Shown: positions 1 to 10,789, counted from the first letter of the stretch. The stretch is DNA of 64,000 bases from Diplonema papillatum (GCA_030068145.1 JAPJBO010000231.1:62001-126000), one strand, 5' to 3'. The notes: a model not told the origin generated them from the sequence alone. Numbers and translations are program-made.

Positions 1-42
1 CAGGCTAATCCTCCCCGACACGTACAAACAAAATGCTCCCAA

Positions 43-135
43 AATGCATTGTTGGTACCAATATTTAGTAGTTGGCAGCGTACAACACGAAACGTATCGT
101 GCATGCAGGCGAGTTCCGCTAGTGCGCACAAAGAA
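43..135 (+). repeat. Dispersed repeat R4, copy 1
   Basis: This stretch begins ACAATGCATTG-like and contains GTAGTTGGCAGCGTAC and GAGTTCCGCTAGTGCGCACA. A close second copy lies at 11519-11612, with weaker relatives near 16440-16530 and 58475-58550. In most places it borders another dispersed repeat: the introner-like element here and at 16.4 and 58.6 kb, and repeat R2 at 11.6 kb. It has no ORF and no known identity. Confidence 0.6.
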
Positions 136-154
136 AGCGACATGACCAACGCCT

Positions 155-322
155 ATTTTTTTTTTTGTATGAGCACCTGCCTTGTTGGAATTACTCGAGG
201 AGCACGAAACACAGGTAATCTGGGTTCAGTGCCGGGCGTAAACGTTCAACAAAACGACCTATTTTGTGGCTGTATTGTTTTCCCCCTCTAGCCCCCCGTT
301 GGAATACGTACCGGGCGGTGCC
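155..322 (+). repeat. Introner-like element, internally deleted copy
   Basis: It starts with a T-run and GTATGAGCACCTGC, then has CTCGAGG, CACGAAACACAGGT, GGGCGTAAACGTTCAAC and the pyrimidine-rich TGTTTTCCCCCTCTAG. Compared with the full copy at 15600-15809 it lacks the GCTGCCAGTTGC...GTAGCCCA block. No gene was found on either side, so nothing shows that this copy lies in an intron. Confidence 0.65.
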
Positions 323-712
323 TTCCAGTATTTTCTTCCAGTCGCCCGTGTCCTTTTCCGTGTTGTTGCTTCTTCGTTTCTTTCTTCTTAGAGACCCCCC
401 CCTCCTCCCCACCCCCGTTTCTTTTTGTATGGGCATGTAGTGCGTTTCTTCTTCCTGTGTCAGAGTTCCAGAATGTTGTTTCTTGTTTTCGTTCGCTTCC
501 GCCGGTTCATCTATATATGCGAAGTAGCCCTGCTCAATCCCCTAGCTTCGATTCCTTGGAGGTAGGTTGGAAGTTCTGTATCCCGGGAATGACCGGAAAA
601 AAATACAAGGTGGACCAGGAGGAAACAGCGGGCACAAGGAACCCCTGTACTGCGCTGTAGAAGATAGGCCGTCTAGCCTCGCCTGGGCTGCGGTGGATGT
701 TCCGCCAAAGAG
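323..712. other. Intergenic, no gene seen
   Basis: Short shadow ORFs only. There is a C-rich tract near 393-415 and no recognisable RNA gene or protein motif. Confidence 0.5.
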
Positions 713-1300
713 AACAGAATCAATCGTGTCGGACACCTGGTACTAGCCCAGAGGTCGCAGGAACAGAATCAATCATGCCGGACACCTGGTACTAGCCCAG
801 AGGTCGCAGGAACAGAATCAATCATGCCGGACACCTGGTACTAGCCCAGAGGTCGCAGGAACAGAATCAATCATGCCGGACACCTGGTACTAGCCCAGAG
901 GTCGCAGGAACAGAATCAATCATGCCGGACACCTGGTACTAGCCCAGAGGTCGCAGGAACAGAATCAATCATGCCGGACACCTGGTACTAGCCCAGAGGT
1001 CGCAGGAACAGAATCAATCATGCCGGACACCTGGTACTAGCCCAGAGGTCGCAGGAACAGAATCAATCATGCCGGACACCTGGTACTAGCCCAGAGGTCG
1101 CAGGAACAGAATCAATCATGCCGGACACCTGGTACTAGCCCAGAGGTCGCAGGAACAGAATCAATCATGCCGGACACCTGGTACTAGCCCAGAGGTCGCA
1201 GGAACAGAATCAATCATGCCGGACACCTGGTACTAGCCCAGAGGTCGCAGGAACAGAATCAATCATGCCGGACACCTGGTACTAACCAACAGGTCGCAGG
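713..1300 (+). repeat. 49-bp satellite, 12 tandem units
   Basis: The unit recurs exactly every 49 bp: AACAGAATCAATC starts at 713, 762, 811 and so on to 1252. Each unit contains GCCGGACACCTGGTACTAG and CCAGAGGTCGCAGG. Inner units are essentially identical. The first differs (CGTGTCGG) and the last differs (CTAACCAACAGG), as expected for array edges. 49 is not a multiple of three, so the array is not coding. It runs straight into the duplicated exon fragment at 1302. Confidence 0.95.
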
Positions 1301-1301
1301 G

Positions 1302-1495
1302 CAGAGGAGATCGAAAAGCTGAACTCGTTCGACCGGCGGAAGCCGAAGCCGAAGCCGAAGAGGAGGCGCGTGCCCGAACCCGTCGTGCCAGCCCCGGAGC
1401 CGAAGGCAACCGCAAGCGCGCCGCGGAGGATGAAGAGGCGGACCCCCCGCCGCAGAAGAAGAAGCCCCGCCCCGCATCCGACGACACCCCCTCTT
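1302..1495 (+). pseudogene. Partial duplicate of the downstream basic-protein exon
   Basis: This segment is almost identical to 1720-1914 of the downstream gene, from GCAGAGGAGATCGAAAAGCTG to ACACCCCCTC. It has scattered substitutions, and an altered stretch near 1405-1415 breaks the reading frame. It lacks the first codons of the gene and all sequence after residue 69. The 49-bp satellite abuts its left edge. The duplicated block ends abruptly at 1495 in unrelated DNA. It is a non-functional fragment left by local duplication. Confidence 0.85.
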
Positions 1496-1707
1496 TTCCG
1501 AATTCTTTGCATCGATCCACCGCTGCACTTGTTCGCTATCGACCCCGGGCCTACATAAAACACCTGCTGATTGATTCAGCATTACCCAAACTGCCTTCCC
1601 TGCAACCCAACAAAAGCGCCGAAAAAAGCAACAAAAACAGGAGAAAAGGGCGGTTTGGTGCGGTGTAGGGGCTCTCGACGGGGGGAGGGAGGGGGAACAG
1701 AGTTAAG

Positions 1708-2381
1708 ATGCTCCTGACGGCAGAGGAGATCGAAAAGCTGAACTCGTTTGACCGGCGGAAGCCGAAGCCGAAGCCGAAGAGGAGGCGCGTGCCCGAACCC
1801 GTCGTGCCAGCCCCGGAGCCGAAGGGCAAGCGCAAGCGCGCCGCGGAGGAAGAAGAGGCGGACCCCCCGCCGCAGAAGAAGAAGCCCCGCCCCGCATCCG
1901 AGGACACCCCCTCGCAGCAGGTGACCAGCCTCATCAGGGAGCAGGGTAAGCTCGCGAAGGAGCTCGCGACGAAGAAGCGGAAGGAGCGCCAGCTCCAGAA
2001 GGAAATCACCGACTTGGAAGCCGCCCAGAACAGGGTCCTCGCCCAGCGCCGCACCCTCCAGAAGCAGTCGAAGCGCGGGCCCGCCAAGAAAGCCGCCGCC
2101 GCCGCCCAACCCGCCCCCAAGGCGGGCCGGCCGAGGTCCCCGCCGCAGGCGAAGGCGGCGAAGAAGCCGGCGCCGAAGAAGAAGGGCGCGAAGGTGCTGC
2201 AGGCCGAGGCGCAGCCGGCGGTGCCGGCGCTCATACCGGGTATCTCCGTCGACGCGATCCTCGCCCACTACGCGCTCGACGACCTGCGTCGGTTCGCGGC
2301 TAAGCACGACTTCGCGCTCGAAGTCCGCGAAAAGCGGAAGGCCCCGCTCGCGAACGACATCCACACCTTCCTCGCAACCGG
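1708..2381 (+). CDS. Basic nuclear protein with SAP-like C-terminal helix pair, first exon
   Basis: Residues 1-70 are Lys/Arg/Pro-rich with several nuclear-localisation-like clusters (KPKPKPKRRR, KGKRKRAAEE, PQKKKPRP). Residues 72-120 form a charged, probably coiled-coil stretch (LIREQGKLAKELATKKRKER). An Ala/Lys/Pro linker follows. Near residues 180-224, VDAILAHYALDDLRRFAAKH followed by AND-IHTFLA resembles a SAP/HeH-type DNA-binding helix pair. No exact family is recognised. The ORF runs on into repeat sequence, but a good donor (CCGG|GTACGC) at 2381/2382 suggests that coding continues in a missing downstream exon. The start is the first ATG after a G-rich leader and matches the end of the frame's plausible protein sequence. 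A nuclear, DNA- or chromatin-associated role is inference from composition. Confidence 0.65.
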
Positions 2382-2397
2382 GTACGCACCTTCTTTT

Positions 2398-2640
2398 TTT
2401 TTTAACAGTACATCTGTACTGACGGGAACATTTCCGGAACAACGGTTGCACGTGAAAAAGAGAAAACGAAGCCAACGAAAAAGTGCTAATACAGGAAACC
2501 CCCCCAGAGAGGCTTATACCCTGTACACGCGAAGAACAAGAATTTTTGCCTTATCATTTTCATCACCTTTGGTCAGTTGATGCTGATCGTCCGTTGCTTC
2601 GTTTATCAGTGCAAGCCCCAACTCCGGATATGTTCTTACC
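2398..2640 (+). repeat. Dispersed repeat R2, copy 1
   Basis: It contains ACATCTGTACTGACGGGAAC, GTGCTAATACAGGAAA and ATGCTGATCGTCCGTTGC. Copies occur at 11615-11745 (first half) and 54488-54725 (full length). Here it lies just after the donor at 2382, so it probably sits in an intron of the upstream gene. The ORF reading through it is a repeat shadow. Confidence 0.8.
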
Positions 2641-2659
2641 AAACATGAAATGTTGGAAG

Positions 2660-2835
2660 AAATGAGAAGCTCGTCGCCGCAGACCGTGGCGTTTTCATTT
2701 GCGTCCTGAATCCAGCTTTACGTAAAAACGATCAGGCACTGCGTTCAACGAAAACAACTCTCTTCCCATCCTCATCATCATCATCATCATCATCATTAGT
2801 TTTGTATCAGCCGCGGTTGTGCGAGTGACGAGCTC
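2660..2835 (+). repeat. Dispersed repeat R3, copy 1
   Basis: It carries ATGAGAAGCTCGTCGCCGCA, GATCAGGCACTGCGTTCAAC, a CAT-rich run near 2772-2797 and CAGCCGCGGTTG. The second copy is at 29499-29700. It is non-coding. Confidence 0.75.
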
Positions 2836-3809
2836 TTATTTCTTGAACGAGAAAATGACGCAGTCTTTTCTCCCCGAAGTTTTATTATCCCGCAATCGAG
2901 CCAGGTTGTAATACCGAAGCACATACGCACCTTCTCCGGTAGCCGACTTCCGCAGCCTTCTTAAAAGGTCGTTCTTCTCTCGTCCCCATCTGAACGCGGA
3001 CACCTCGAAGTACGGCGTGTGTTGTCGCGCACGCAAAAAAAGTGAAAAAGAGTGGCGACGAGGGAAGACGAAGTGCGGTCTCTCTCGCTCTCGCGTGTTC
3101 AATTTCCCAGTTCCCTGGGATGTCGCGCACATTCCCCGCATATTCCCCCCAGACGGGGGGCAAACCGGACTCGCACCACTGTCCGGTCTGCCGTTGGTTG
3201 CGTTCCGCGCTGCCTGATGTGTCCGTGGCTTGAACAAGGACCGAAGCCAGTGGGCTCCCGGAATTCGGGGTTGTTTAGTCGATGAGCGGCCCGGCGGCAC
3301 TTCTCCCCACTCGTTCACTCACTCACTCACGCACGCACACAGTCTCATGCTCACTCTCACTCGCTCAGCAATCTGTGGTTATCAGGCTTGTAGAACGACC
3401 ATGAGATGGGATAGTCTCAGGGGAGGGACAATGCATGTCTAGGTTAGGAAGACCTGGCACTGAAGACGCCGCCGGCCACGAAGTTTCCCGCCCGCTGCCG
3501 TGCCTTCTCGCGGAGTCGCCGGCCACCAGACTTCAGGCAATGTGGGACAGGTGTCGCCCGATGCCGAAGACCGAGGACCAATGCGGCAAACGGCCACTAT
3601 GGATGATCTTTTGCAGCAGCCTCCTCAAGTATTTCCTACAAAGCAGGTGCTTATACAAACAAAAAAACAAGAAAAACCTCCGATCCGCGGTCACAGGCAA
3701 CTGACTGCGCCATAATCGCCGGAAACACAAAAAATATTTGAAGAAGACGGGCCACAAAAAAGCAACCGTGACAGCATTAAAATGGTCAGGGCCCCTATTC
3801 GGGTGTGCT
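2836..3809. other. Intergenic with short repeats
   Basis: No gene is supported. There is an ACTC/CACG-type simple repeat at 3310-3370. A dispersed sequence with GTGTCCGTGGCTTGAACAAG near 3165-3260 recurs at 8805-8900. A reverse-oriented introner terminus (CTTATAC end, containing CTACAAAGCAGGTGC) lies at 3614-3660. Confidence 0.5.
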
Positions 3810-3947
3810 CGACACCGAAGAAAAAGGGTTCCTGAAGATCGTGAAAGGCGGCGAAGGACAAGCGGAAGCAAATCATGAAGGCGCAGAGTACAATGCCGGC
3901 GAAGAGGCGCGAATCAAAAGCGAGGCGACAAAGCAACACCACCACGA
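3810..3947 (+). pseudogene. V-ATPase subunit G pseudogene, dispersed fragment
   Basis: The translation of this stretch follows the intact V-ATPase G gene at 5846. The shared pieces are ACCGAAGAAAA (for ACCGAGAAGGAA), AAGATCGTGAAAGGCGGCGA, a GAGTACAA block, and GAAGAGGCGCGAATCAAAAG (intact GAAGAGGCGCGGATCAAGAG). Several short deletions shift the frame. It sits about 2 kb upstream of the functional copy and lacks both ends. Confidence 0.7.
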
Positions 3948-4954
3948 CGACTCAAGTGGGAGAAACAAAGATTCGGGCCCCTCTCTTCCCCTCCAGCCAA
4001 AGCACTGTATCAAGTCATACGTGCATGGCCTCCCCGGCCTGCACGGGAAAGGCCGCTCGCCGCCGTTCCGCACGCTTTCTCCGTCGGACACCCCCGGTAT
4101 CGCCTCCGACTTGCAAGTAGCCCATCTCCGCAATGCAAACCAGTCATCCGCTGCGCTCTGTCGGCAAATGCTCCGCCAGTACAGTCAATGTGCGCTTTGT
4201 GGCATGAGTCGGCATACAGAATGAAGTGGGGATCCTGTCTCCTGCCAGCATGAGACCGCAGAGAACACCGCAATCACACTACTCTCGTGCCCAGTACAGA
4301 TGCTTTGCGAACAGTGGCGCTTGGCGAGTCTTCAGGGTCGAGCAGACCTAAGAAACGCTGCAACAAATTCATCACATTCATATTTCTCGAAGCTGTAGTT
4401 ACCCCGAAACCTTGTATATTGTGGATGCTTTTGACCGAGGTAAGAACCAGCCACAAAACAAGGCAGACAGCAGGTGGATGTGATGCAAAGCTCACGCAGG
4501 AGAAACGACAGAGGCAGGATTCTGCTTAAACACCAACACTAACTAACAAGGATTTTGCCACCACAAAAAAAGGAACAAACAAAACAAACCACCCTTCGCG
4601 CTTTCTCGAAGAAGACTTGATTATAGCATCAAGCATGCCTTGGGAGAGCCGGTCTTGAAACCTCGGAACCACACGTTGAACAGGAAAAGGGCAGGACATG
4701 ACGCCTCGAAACACACGTTGAATTGCAAAGGGCGACACGAACTTACCAAGAAACCCGGTGAACATAATCAAGAGTCGAAGATTAGCGTCGAAACTTTTTG
4801 GCTTTTCATAGCAGAACGACCACACCCTATCCAATCCCAAACACCCCCTAAACGCAGTCGGGGAGTTCACAAGGTTTCACAACGGAGTGACACATCACCC
4901 GAAACGAGCTGCACCCTCTCACTTTTCTCAACCCCCCTCCATACTCAAGCCTCT
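3948..4954. other. Intergenic, no gene seen
   Basis: Both strands give only short overlapping ORFs without recognisable motifs. There is no RNA gene and no clear repeat. Confidence 0.45.
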
Positions 4955-5012
4955 ACGGTCAACCGGAGACTTTAAATACCGACCTTCTAATCCACAAATA
5001 ACGCTAGAAACA
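4955..5012 (+). promoter_or_regulatory. TTTAAA leader module, type 2
   Basis: CAACCGGAGACTTTAAATAC is followed by TCTAATCCACAAATAACGCT and an ATG-containing V-ATPase G-like fragment. Nearly the same block occurs at 36213-36252 and, diverged, at 41091-41145. Related type-1 modules share CGGAGACTTTAAAACCCC. Its recurrence immediately 5' of ORFs suggests a core promoter/5' leader. TTTAAA could be the TATA-like element, which is inference. Confidence 0.45.
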
Positions 5013-5019
5013 AACCAAA

Positions 5020-5350
5020 ATGGTTTCTCCGGAAGCCTCCGAGATCACCAACGGGGCGAATCAAGGAGCAGTTCCAGGGCGACTCCTGTCGACGACACGA
5101 AGGGGCGAAGCAGAGACGAAGAAGAAGCCGAACACTCGTCAGAGCGACTCCAGCTTCGACTGGCATTATTGGCGCACGTAACCATGGTGAAGATGTACGA
5201 AACCTTAGACTCTAATCAAGCTCAAAGCACCTGTAGAAGGAAGCCTCCCGAGGCCATCAAGATCCAGAGCATCACCCGTCGACGACACAAAGGGCGAAGC
5301 AGAGACGAAAACGAGAACGAACACTCTTCGGATCCATTCGGAGCGCCGGT
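5020..5350 (+). pseudogene. Two tandem degenerate V-ATPase G copies
   Basis: The first copy begins at ATG 5020. It shares GAAGCCTCCGAGATCA with the intact gene, then jumps to a GTCGACGACACGAAGGG block that matches the 3' half. The second fragment, 5235-5350, repeats AAGCCTCCCGAGGCCATCAA and GTCGACGACACAAAGGGCGA. Both lack the gene's middle third, so the original lesion was probably one internal deletion copied by tandem duplication. Frames are broken. Confidence 0.7.
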
Positions 5351-5503
5351 ATAGCCACCGCGGTGAGCGCTGGGTGACGCGTGGACACTTAACAACCAAG
5401 CACGCTCCTTTTGCTTGCCAGCATCTCGAGACAGCCACCGCCACTACGCCTCTATACACGTCAATTAGGAAAGAGCGAGAAGCAGATGAAACAAGAGGCC
5501 AAA

Positions 5504-5709
5504 ATGACCGACAACTTCTCCGTGTTCATCAAGACCGAGAAGAAAGCCTCCGAGATCATCAAGGGGGCGATTTCAAAGACGAGCAGATCAGATCCACAGC
5601 AACACCCGTTGCCAACAGACGAGGACGAAACCGAGAACGAACACTCTTTGGGCCGCTGTGGATCCATCCGGAGCGCCTGGATTTTCGCCATCGCGGCGAA
5701 ACTGCGTAG
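5504..5709 (+). pseudogene. V-ATPase G tandem copy with intact N-terminus only
   Basis: ATG at 5504 opens MTDNFSVFIKTEKKASEIIK, nearly the N-terminus of the functional protein. After about 21 residues the sequence diverges and joins a late segment, skipping the core helix. Upstream DNA is shared as well: CACGTCAATTAGGAAAG occurs before this copy (5458) and before the intact gene (5786). The duplication therefore included the promoter region. A 72-residue product could be made but would lack most of the peripheral-stalk helix, so it is called a pseudogene. Confidence 0.65.
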
Positions 5710-5845
5710 GAAGGCTGGGTGAAGCGTGGACACTCAACAGCCAAGCACGTTCCTTTCGTTCGCCAAGCCTTTAAGCCACGAAATACACGTCAATTAGGAA
5801 AGGGTTGAAGGGCGGGAAGCACACAGGCAAAAACAAGAGACCAAA

Positions 5846-6160
5846 ATGGCCAGCGACAGCTTCTCCGTGCTCATCAAGACCGAGAAGGAAGCCTCCGAGA
5901 TCATCAAGAAGGCGAAGGACGAGCGGAAGGCGATCATGGCCAAGGCCCAGCGCGACCTGGAAGTCGAGATCGAGCAGTACAAGAACAACGAAGAGGCGCG
6001 GATCAAGAGCGAGCAGAGCCAAAGCGACACCGTCGAAGACTCGAAGGGCGACGCCGAAGCGAAGGATTCGCAGGCGAAAATCCGGGAGATCAGGGAAAAC
6101 ACGAAGAAGAACCTGCCGCTCATGGTAGAGACCCTAGTGTCCATCGTCATCGCCGTCTGA
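5846..6160 (+). CDS. V-type proton ATPase subunit G
   Basis: The product is 104 residues, close to the usual 110-120 for subunit G. That subunit pairs with subunit E in the peripheral stalk that holds the V1 sector of the vacuolar proton pump. Almost the whole chain is a charged helix. The conserved N-terminal third, EKEASEIIKKAKDERKAIMA, leads into EIEQYKNNEEARIK, the family's signature region. The C-terminus ends in a hydrophobic LPLMVETLVSIVIAV, matching the family's closing helix. The start at ATG 5846 is preceded by AAACAAGAGACCAAA, also seen before the tandem copy at 5504. It is intronless and GC-rich. Degenerate copies lie at 3810, 5020-5350 and 5504. Family assignment is by motif reading only. 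Confidence 0.85.
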   Translation: MASDSFSVLIKTEKEASEIIKKAKDERKAIMAKAQRDLEVEIEQYKNNEEARIKSEQSQSDTVEDSKGDAEAKDSQAKIREIRENTKKNLPLMVETLVSIVIAV

Positions 6161-8406
6161 TTTCAGAAGAAAGAAAAAGAACGGACATTTTCGGTCCCCC
6201 CTCTTCCCTGCCCGAACGTCGTTCCTCCTTCTTTTCTGCGGGGAATAGCTGAGCAGACCTCTTCTGAGTTAGTGCTGCCCCACGAGCATACGGGAAAAGT
6301 CAGGATCCGAGGCAGACCCGACGTTCCCGTTGTTTAACTTTTGTGGGGACTCTTCAAAAAGTTGCACGAGACGGCTGACTTCAAACTATTCCTCTTTTCT
6401 TTTTCTTCTTCTTCTTCTTTTTTGCTGAGAAGAACTGGCACCGGAGCACGAGTCCCTCTTCTTTCCGTTCTTGCCTTCACGGGCTTAATGTTTCCTTTCC
6501 ATCCCGACGTGGCTGCATGAGGCGGCAATCATCACGTTTCAAGAGCACGGGGTAAAGCGATTCCTACTCTCAACGGGCCGAGCATCTGCTTCGTGTACCA
6601 TCTTCTTGCCGTGTCTCTCCGAAGGTCTGTGCTCTTGATACGCTGAACCGGTCCTTCGTACACGCCATTGACAATAAACCGGTCAATTGACACGGTCACG
6701 CCGCGCCGCGAGAGAGCAAAGACGGCAAGCGTGCGTAGTCGTCAATGCAGAGTTGGGAAACTGTCTCCCGCTCCATCGGTGAGCACCGGTTGCTGCCTGT
6801 TCTTGGCCCTGTATCGTGTGCCGAATGGAGGCTCCCCCTGCCCTCCGGGCATGGTATCCACGCTAGCCACGTACACGTGAGCCGAAATACGAGTATTCTC
6901 CATTCGCACTGGTGTGGGACTGAAGCTCTGATGAGAAAAAAGTCCCCGACACTCTCGCAAGCAGCAGCGCGGTACACGAACCAGTGCCCGAACCTCGCTG
7001 TGAGGATCGAGGCCTTGGACCTGCCACTGCCAAAAGGCGTGGCAACCACAGACTGAGTGTTCCTCTTGAAGAGCCGAGGACACGACGCAAACGGGGGAGT
7101 GGAGGGGGGGGGGCAAAGTGCGAAGCGTCACCCACCCCGCTCGGCCAGTCGGCGGACTACAGCAGGGAGGGGGGGTGCGGGCGCTTTTCTTTAGTTTTCC
7201 TCCTATCGCTCTCTCTCTCTCTCTCTCTCCCGCTCCCTTCGACTTTCGCCTCAGGAGAGTTCGAATCCATGCGCAGGCTCCAATCCCCGTGCGCGCAAGC
7301 TGCAGATACGTGCTGCGAAATGGCCCCGTCCCGTGCACACACGACGCGTGGCTTGCATCTTGCCCACGTGAGATCCTTCTGGTTGCTTTTCTAGAGGCGC
7401 TCACTTGGCCGGGAAGCCCATCATCTGTTTGCCTTTACTCGCATCCCGTTTTGCTTGATATAATACCGTCCCGTTTTTGAAAGCAACGAATTGCGCGAAG
7501 AAAGGAACAAAGGCGAACACAGCGAAGTGGTTTCTGGCATCGTATTCCGGATCGTCGCTACCTGCAGCTCCCCGGCTCCGGTCTCTCCATCTAATTCAAA
7601 CCACAAACCTACGCATTTCTTTTTTCCTGGTTCGCTCGAATGCTGTGTTGTGTTTTCTATTTTCTTTTTTCCTTTTCCTGTTGGCCTTTCCAGTATTCAT
7701 TTTCTTTTCCTTTTAGGGTTCTCAGGCCGCTGCTCTCCTTGCCGCTTTTCCTCAGGTTTCTGTTTCTTTTTTGGTTTGTTCTTCTTTTTTCTATTTCATC
7801 TCCGCCGATGGGGTTCTTGTTGCCGTATCTTTTCGATGACACACAATCAGCCCGATTGCATCGTAGACACCTCTTCTTCTTTCGCTTACCTTTCCTCTAC
7901 GAATGGACTTTGCGCAGATGGGCTGTCAATCACGACAGGCATCCGACGAACGTGTCAAGTGAGTGGACAGACACGTCCCAACCACCCCACTTGTCTGATA
8001 CGGCAGATAGACGTCATTGCCCACTGGATCCTGGAGACAACTTGTGCTGCTTGAGCGTGAGAGTGAGCTACCTAATACGAGTACGCACAAAACACAGCAC
8101 ACACACACGCGCACACACGCACCACCCACACCACATTGGCACTTACACGTTCTTTTTTACATCTTGGGGGGAAACCGACTCCTCTGAAAAAATCGTTCAG
8201 CTGCATGCTTGGGGCACTCTATCACGGTGATGCTATTGCAGGCCATCGCTACAGATGTTCTGCATTTTAACCTCTCTCAACCACTACGGTACACCATGTT
8301 GTATCGGAAGGAGATCGACCGGCTTGATGCCGTTTTGCGCCGTCCATTCCTGCGATTGTAGACCCGCAACCACACACACACACACACACACACAGCCGGC
8401 TCCCAG
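6161..8406. other. Long non-coding stretch
   Basis: No gene is supported on either strand. It contains TTC-rich DNA near 6390-6425, a (CT)n tract at about 7207-7230, T-rich DNA at 7615-7800, a CA/CG simple repeat near 8095-8120, and (CA)n at about 8371-8393. The last immediately precedes a candidate splice acceptor at 8406. Confidence 0.45.
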
Positions 8407-8747
8407 TGCACAACGACGTTACCGCGCCGGCGCCGCAGGAGGCGAAGACCGGAAAAGGCAAGCGGCGGGTGGCCCGCCCGCCGCGGCAGCCGGTGCCGAA
8501 GAACCCGCCGGACGCGGCCGAGGCGCACGACGACGCGAAGGAAGCCGCGCCGCCGGGCGGCGCCGCCGAACCCGCGCCCGCCGACCCGCAGCCGCAGGCG
8601 CAGGCCGACAGCGCGCCGGCGGCCGCCGTCGACGGCGCCGAGGATCCCGCGGCGGACGACGCCGCGAAGCCGGCGGACAAGCCTGCGCCCGACGGCAAGA
8701 AGGAAGCCGCCAAGCCCGCCCCGAAGCCGAAGGGGAAGAAGAAGTAG
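8407..8747 (+). CDS. Ala/Pro/Lys-rich protein, probable terminal exon
   Basis: The open frame has no ATG near its 5' edge. A (CA)n-rich tract ending GCCGGCTCCCAG gives a plausible 3' splice site at 8406, so I treat it as a last exon with one base of its first codon supplied upstream. The about 113-residue peptide is strongly biased. It has a basic patch (KTGKGKRRVARPPRQPVPK), a long Ala/Pro/Asp middle, and a Lys-rich tail ending KPKGKKK before TAG. It is very GC-rich compared with its surroundings, which supports coding. No family is recognisable. It resembles disordered histone-H1-like or ribosomal-protein tails in composition only. Upstream exons were not found. Confidence 0.45.
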
Positions 8748-10720
8748 GGCCACGCCCCCTACCCGACTTGGGTAGCAGGTGGTCCTGGCGAGCTACGAAC
8801 AGGCGCCTGACAAACCAGACTCACACCGCTGTCCTGTCTGCTGACACTCATGATGATTGTCCGCCTTATGTGTCCGTGGCTTAAAGGACCGAAACACGGT
8901 GCAGACGGGACCAGTGCGGTGTTGTGCACATATCCAAGCACGTTCTTGCAATCCCCCTCACCGACTTTATGCTTGCATCAAACATACATGCGAGGCAAGA
9001 TTCTGCCCAAACACTGAACCACCGCACTAAGATCTCCCCCGGAACTACACGTGAGTCCAGCCTCAGAGGCTGGAGCTGAAAAGGGTGTGCTACAAGTGTA
9101 ATATGCACACCCGATGGAGTGGGAGTGCAGTGGGGGCTTCGTATCCGTGAAGCCGACTGGAGAGCGGTGGTAGACGAAATTCTATATTGGCTGATGGCTG
9201 CTTGAAGGGGTCGCATGGGCGCAGACATACTACACACTACGGCAGGGGGTCCTAAGGAACTGGGGTTGGAAGTCAGGCGGGTCTGTCAGCATCTGGTACC
9301 TTGCCATGGGCCCAGCGTTCTGTCTCTGGTCGGTCGTGTTCTAGAAGACGTTTCCCCCCAGCCGAGGCTCAGATGACCTCTGCAAACCCTTAAGTATGTC
9401 ACCCCCCTTGAGTATGTCACCCCCCAGCGGACTTTTGCACAAAAGGGGTGACATGTTCACGGGGGGGGTAGGTATGCCATTTATGGGCGCTTGTCCGCAT
9501 AGCAGATGAGCCTTCATCCGACTTGTCTTGCCGACGACTGCGCATCGGAAAGAGTGCCTGACATTCATCGGAAACGCAAGCTCAAAGTCGTTAGTTCTGA
9601 GAAAACAGACCGGGAATCTGTGACAAAGAATTCTCGCTGAAACCCGTCTCACAAGTCAAACAGGGCTAAAAAAAAAACCGACGACTCAGCACAAGGAACA
9701 GTCAAAAAAACTGACCGGCCATGTAGGGCCGGCCAGATTCGACCCACATTTTGCCGTTCCTACACAGGACACATGCTGCAGACCATCAAGACCTCACATC
9801 ACCTTGTGTAGACTCAACTGTTCACGGTGGCTAGTCGTAATTGTACTAGTGAACACGTCGAACTCAGCCGTGACGGACCATTTCCCTGTGGCTGCCATGC
9901 TTGACCAAATAATGCTGCTGAGGCGCTCCCACACCCCGTGACCTGTTTTGATGTGCTCTATCTTTCTCCCTTACTCTCCCTCTGCTTCTTCTTTTTCTTC
10001 TTCTTCCCTCTGCCCGAAGCAGAATCTTGGAATACGCCTGAATGCTTTTTAAAAGGCCTCGAACCGGCCTATTTTTCCTCCTAGATCCAGTTTCCCTCTG
10101 TTTTCACACACAGAATTCCGTCGCGGGGTCGAACCACGTGCATCTGGCACGCCGTATCTGCAACAGGTGAGACCCGGTGCTTGCCGTTCCTTCGGCAAGT
10201 GCTGGCGGCATGAGACTCAGAACGAATCAGAGCAACGCCTCTGCAAACATTTCCCACGGCTCCCGTGGCTACAGCTTTTTCCCGGTGCTGTGTCCGATAG
10301 ATTGTTCCGGTACCACCGAAAAAAAATTGGGGTGTCTTTGTCCCCCCGTGTTCAAGATCGGGGTTTTTGGGGGCGATCTTAAAGACGGAAAAACGCGATC
10401 TTATACACGGGGGGGGGGGGGGGGGGGGGGGGGGTAGGTACGTCTTTTATACAAATACGGTGATTGGATACGCACCTGCTTTGTAGGAAACACTCGATGA
10501 GTGGCCGCCAGTCGAAAAGATGGGCCAAAACAGGGGCCTTGGACTTGGACAGATACCCTACTGCTCCTGTCACAGCGTTGATTTCCGCCAACGTGTCTTT
10601 TGTTGTTTAACTGCAGGTCCGCTTGTCCGATCATTGGATCTCGGTACCCGTGCAAAAAAAATCGGTTGCCTCGTCAACGATCAGGTAAGCATATCGGAAC
10701 ACGCAGTTCCTTCTGTCGAT

Positions 10721-10789
10721 GGTTAAGTGCGCAAATGGTGTCAGCCGAAGCTTTACCAGCATCGGCTGACATCATTTGCGCACTGAACC
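10721..10789. repeat. 28-bp near-perfect inverted repeat (hairpin)
   Basis: The left arm 10721-10748 (GGTTAAGTGCGCAAATGGTG then TCAGCCGA) pairs with 10762-10789 at 26 of 28 positions around a 13-base loop. It could be a tiny foldback transposon or a structured-RNA precursor. Confidence 0.85.

Noticed and set aside
713-1300. CRISPR array
   Set aside because: Units are uninterrupted 49-bp tandem copies with no unique spacers, in a eukaryotic context.
7640-8230. 196-codon Phe/Leu-rich frame, possible membrane protein
   Set aside because: T-rich low-complexity DNA generates the hydrophobic residues. GC is unlike the real genes, and there is no start context or topology pattern.
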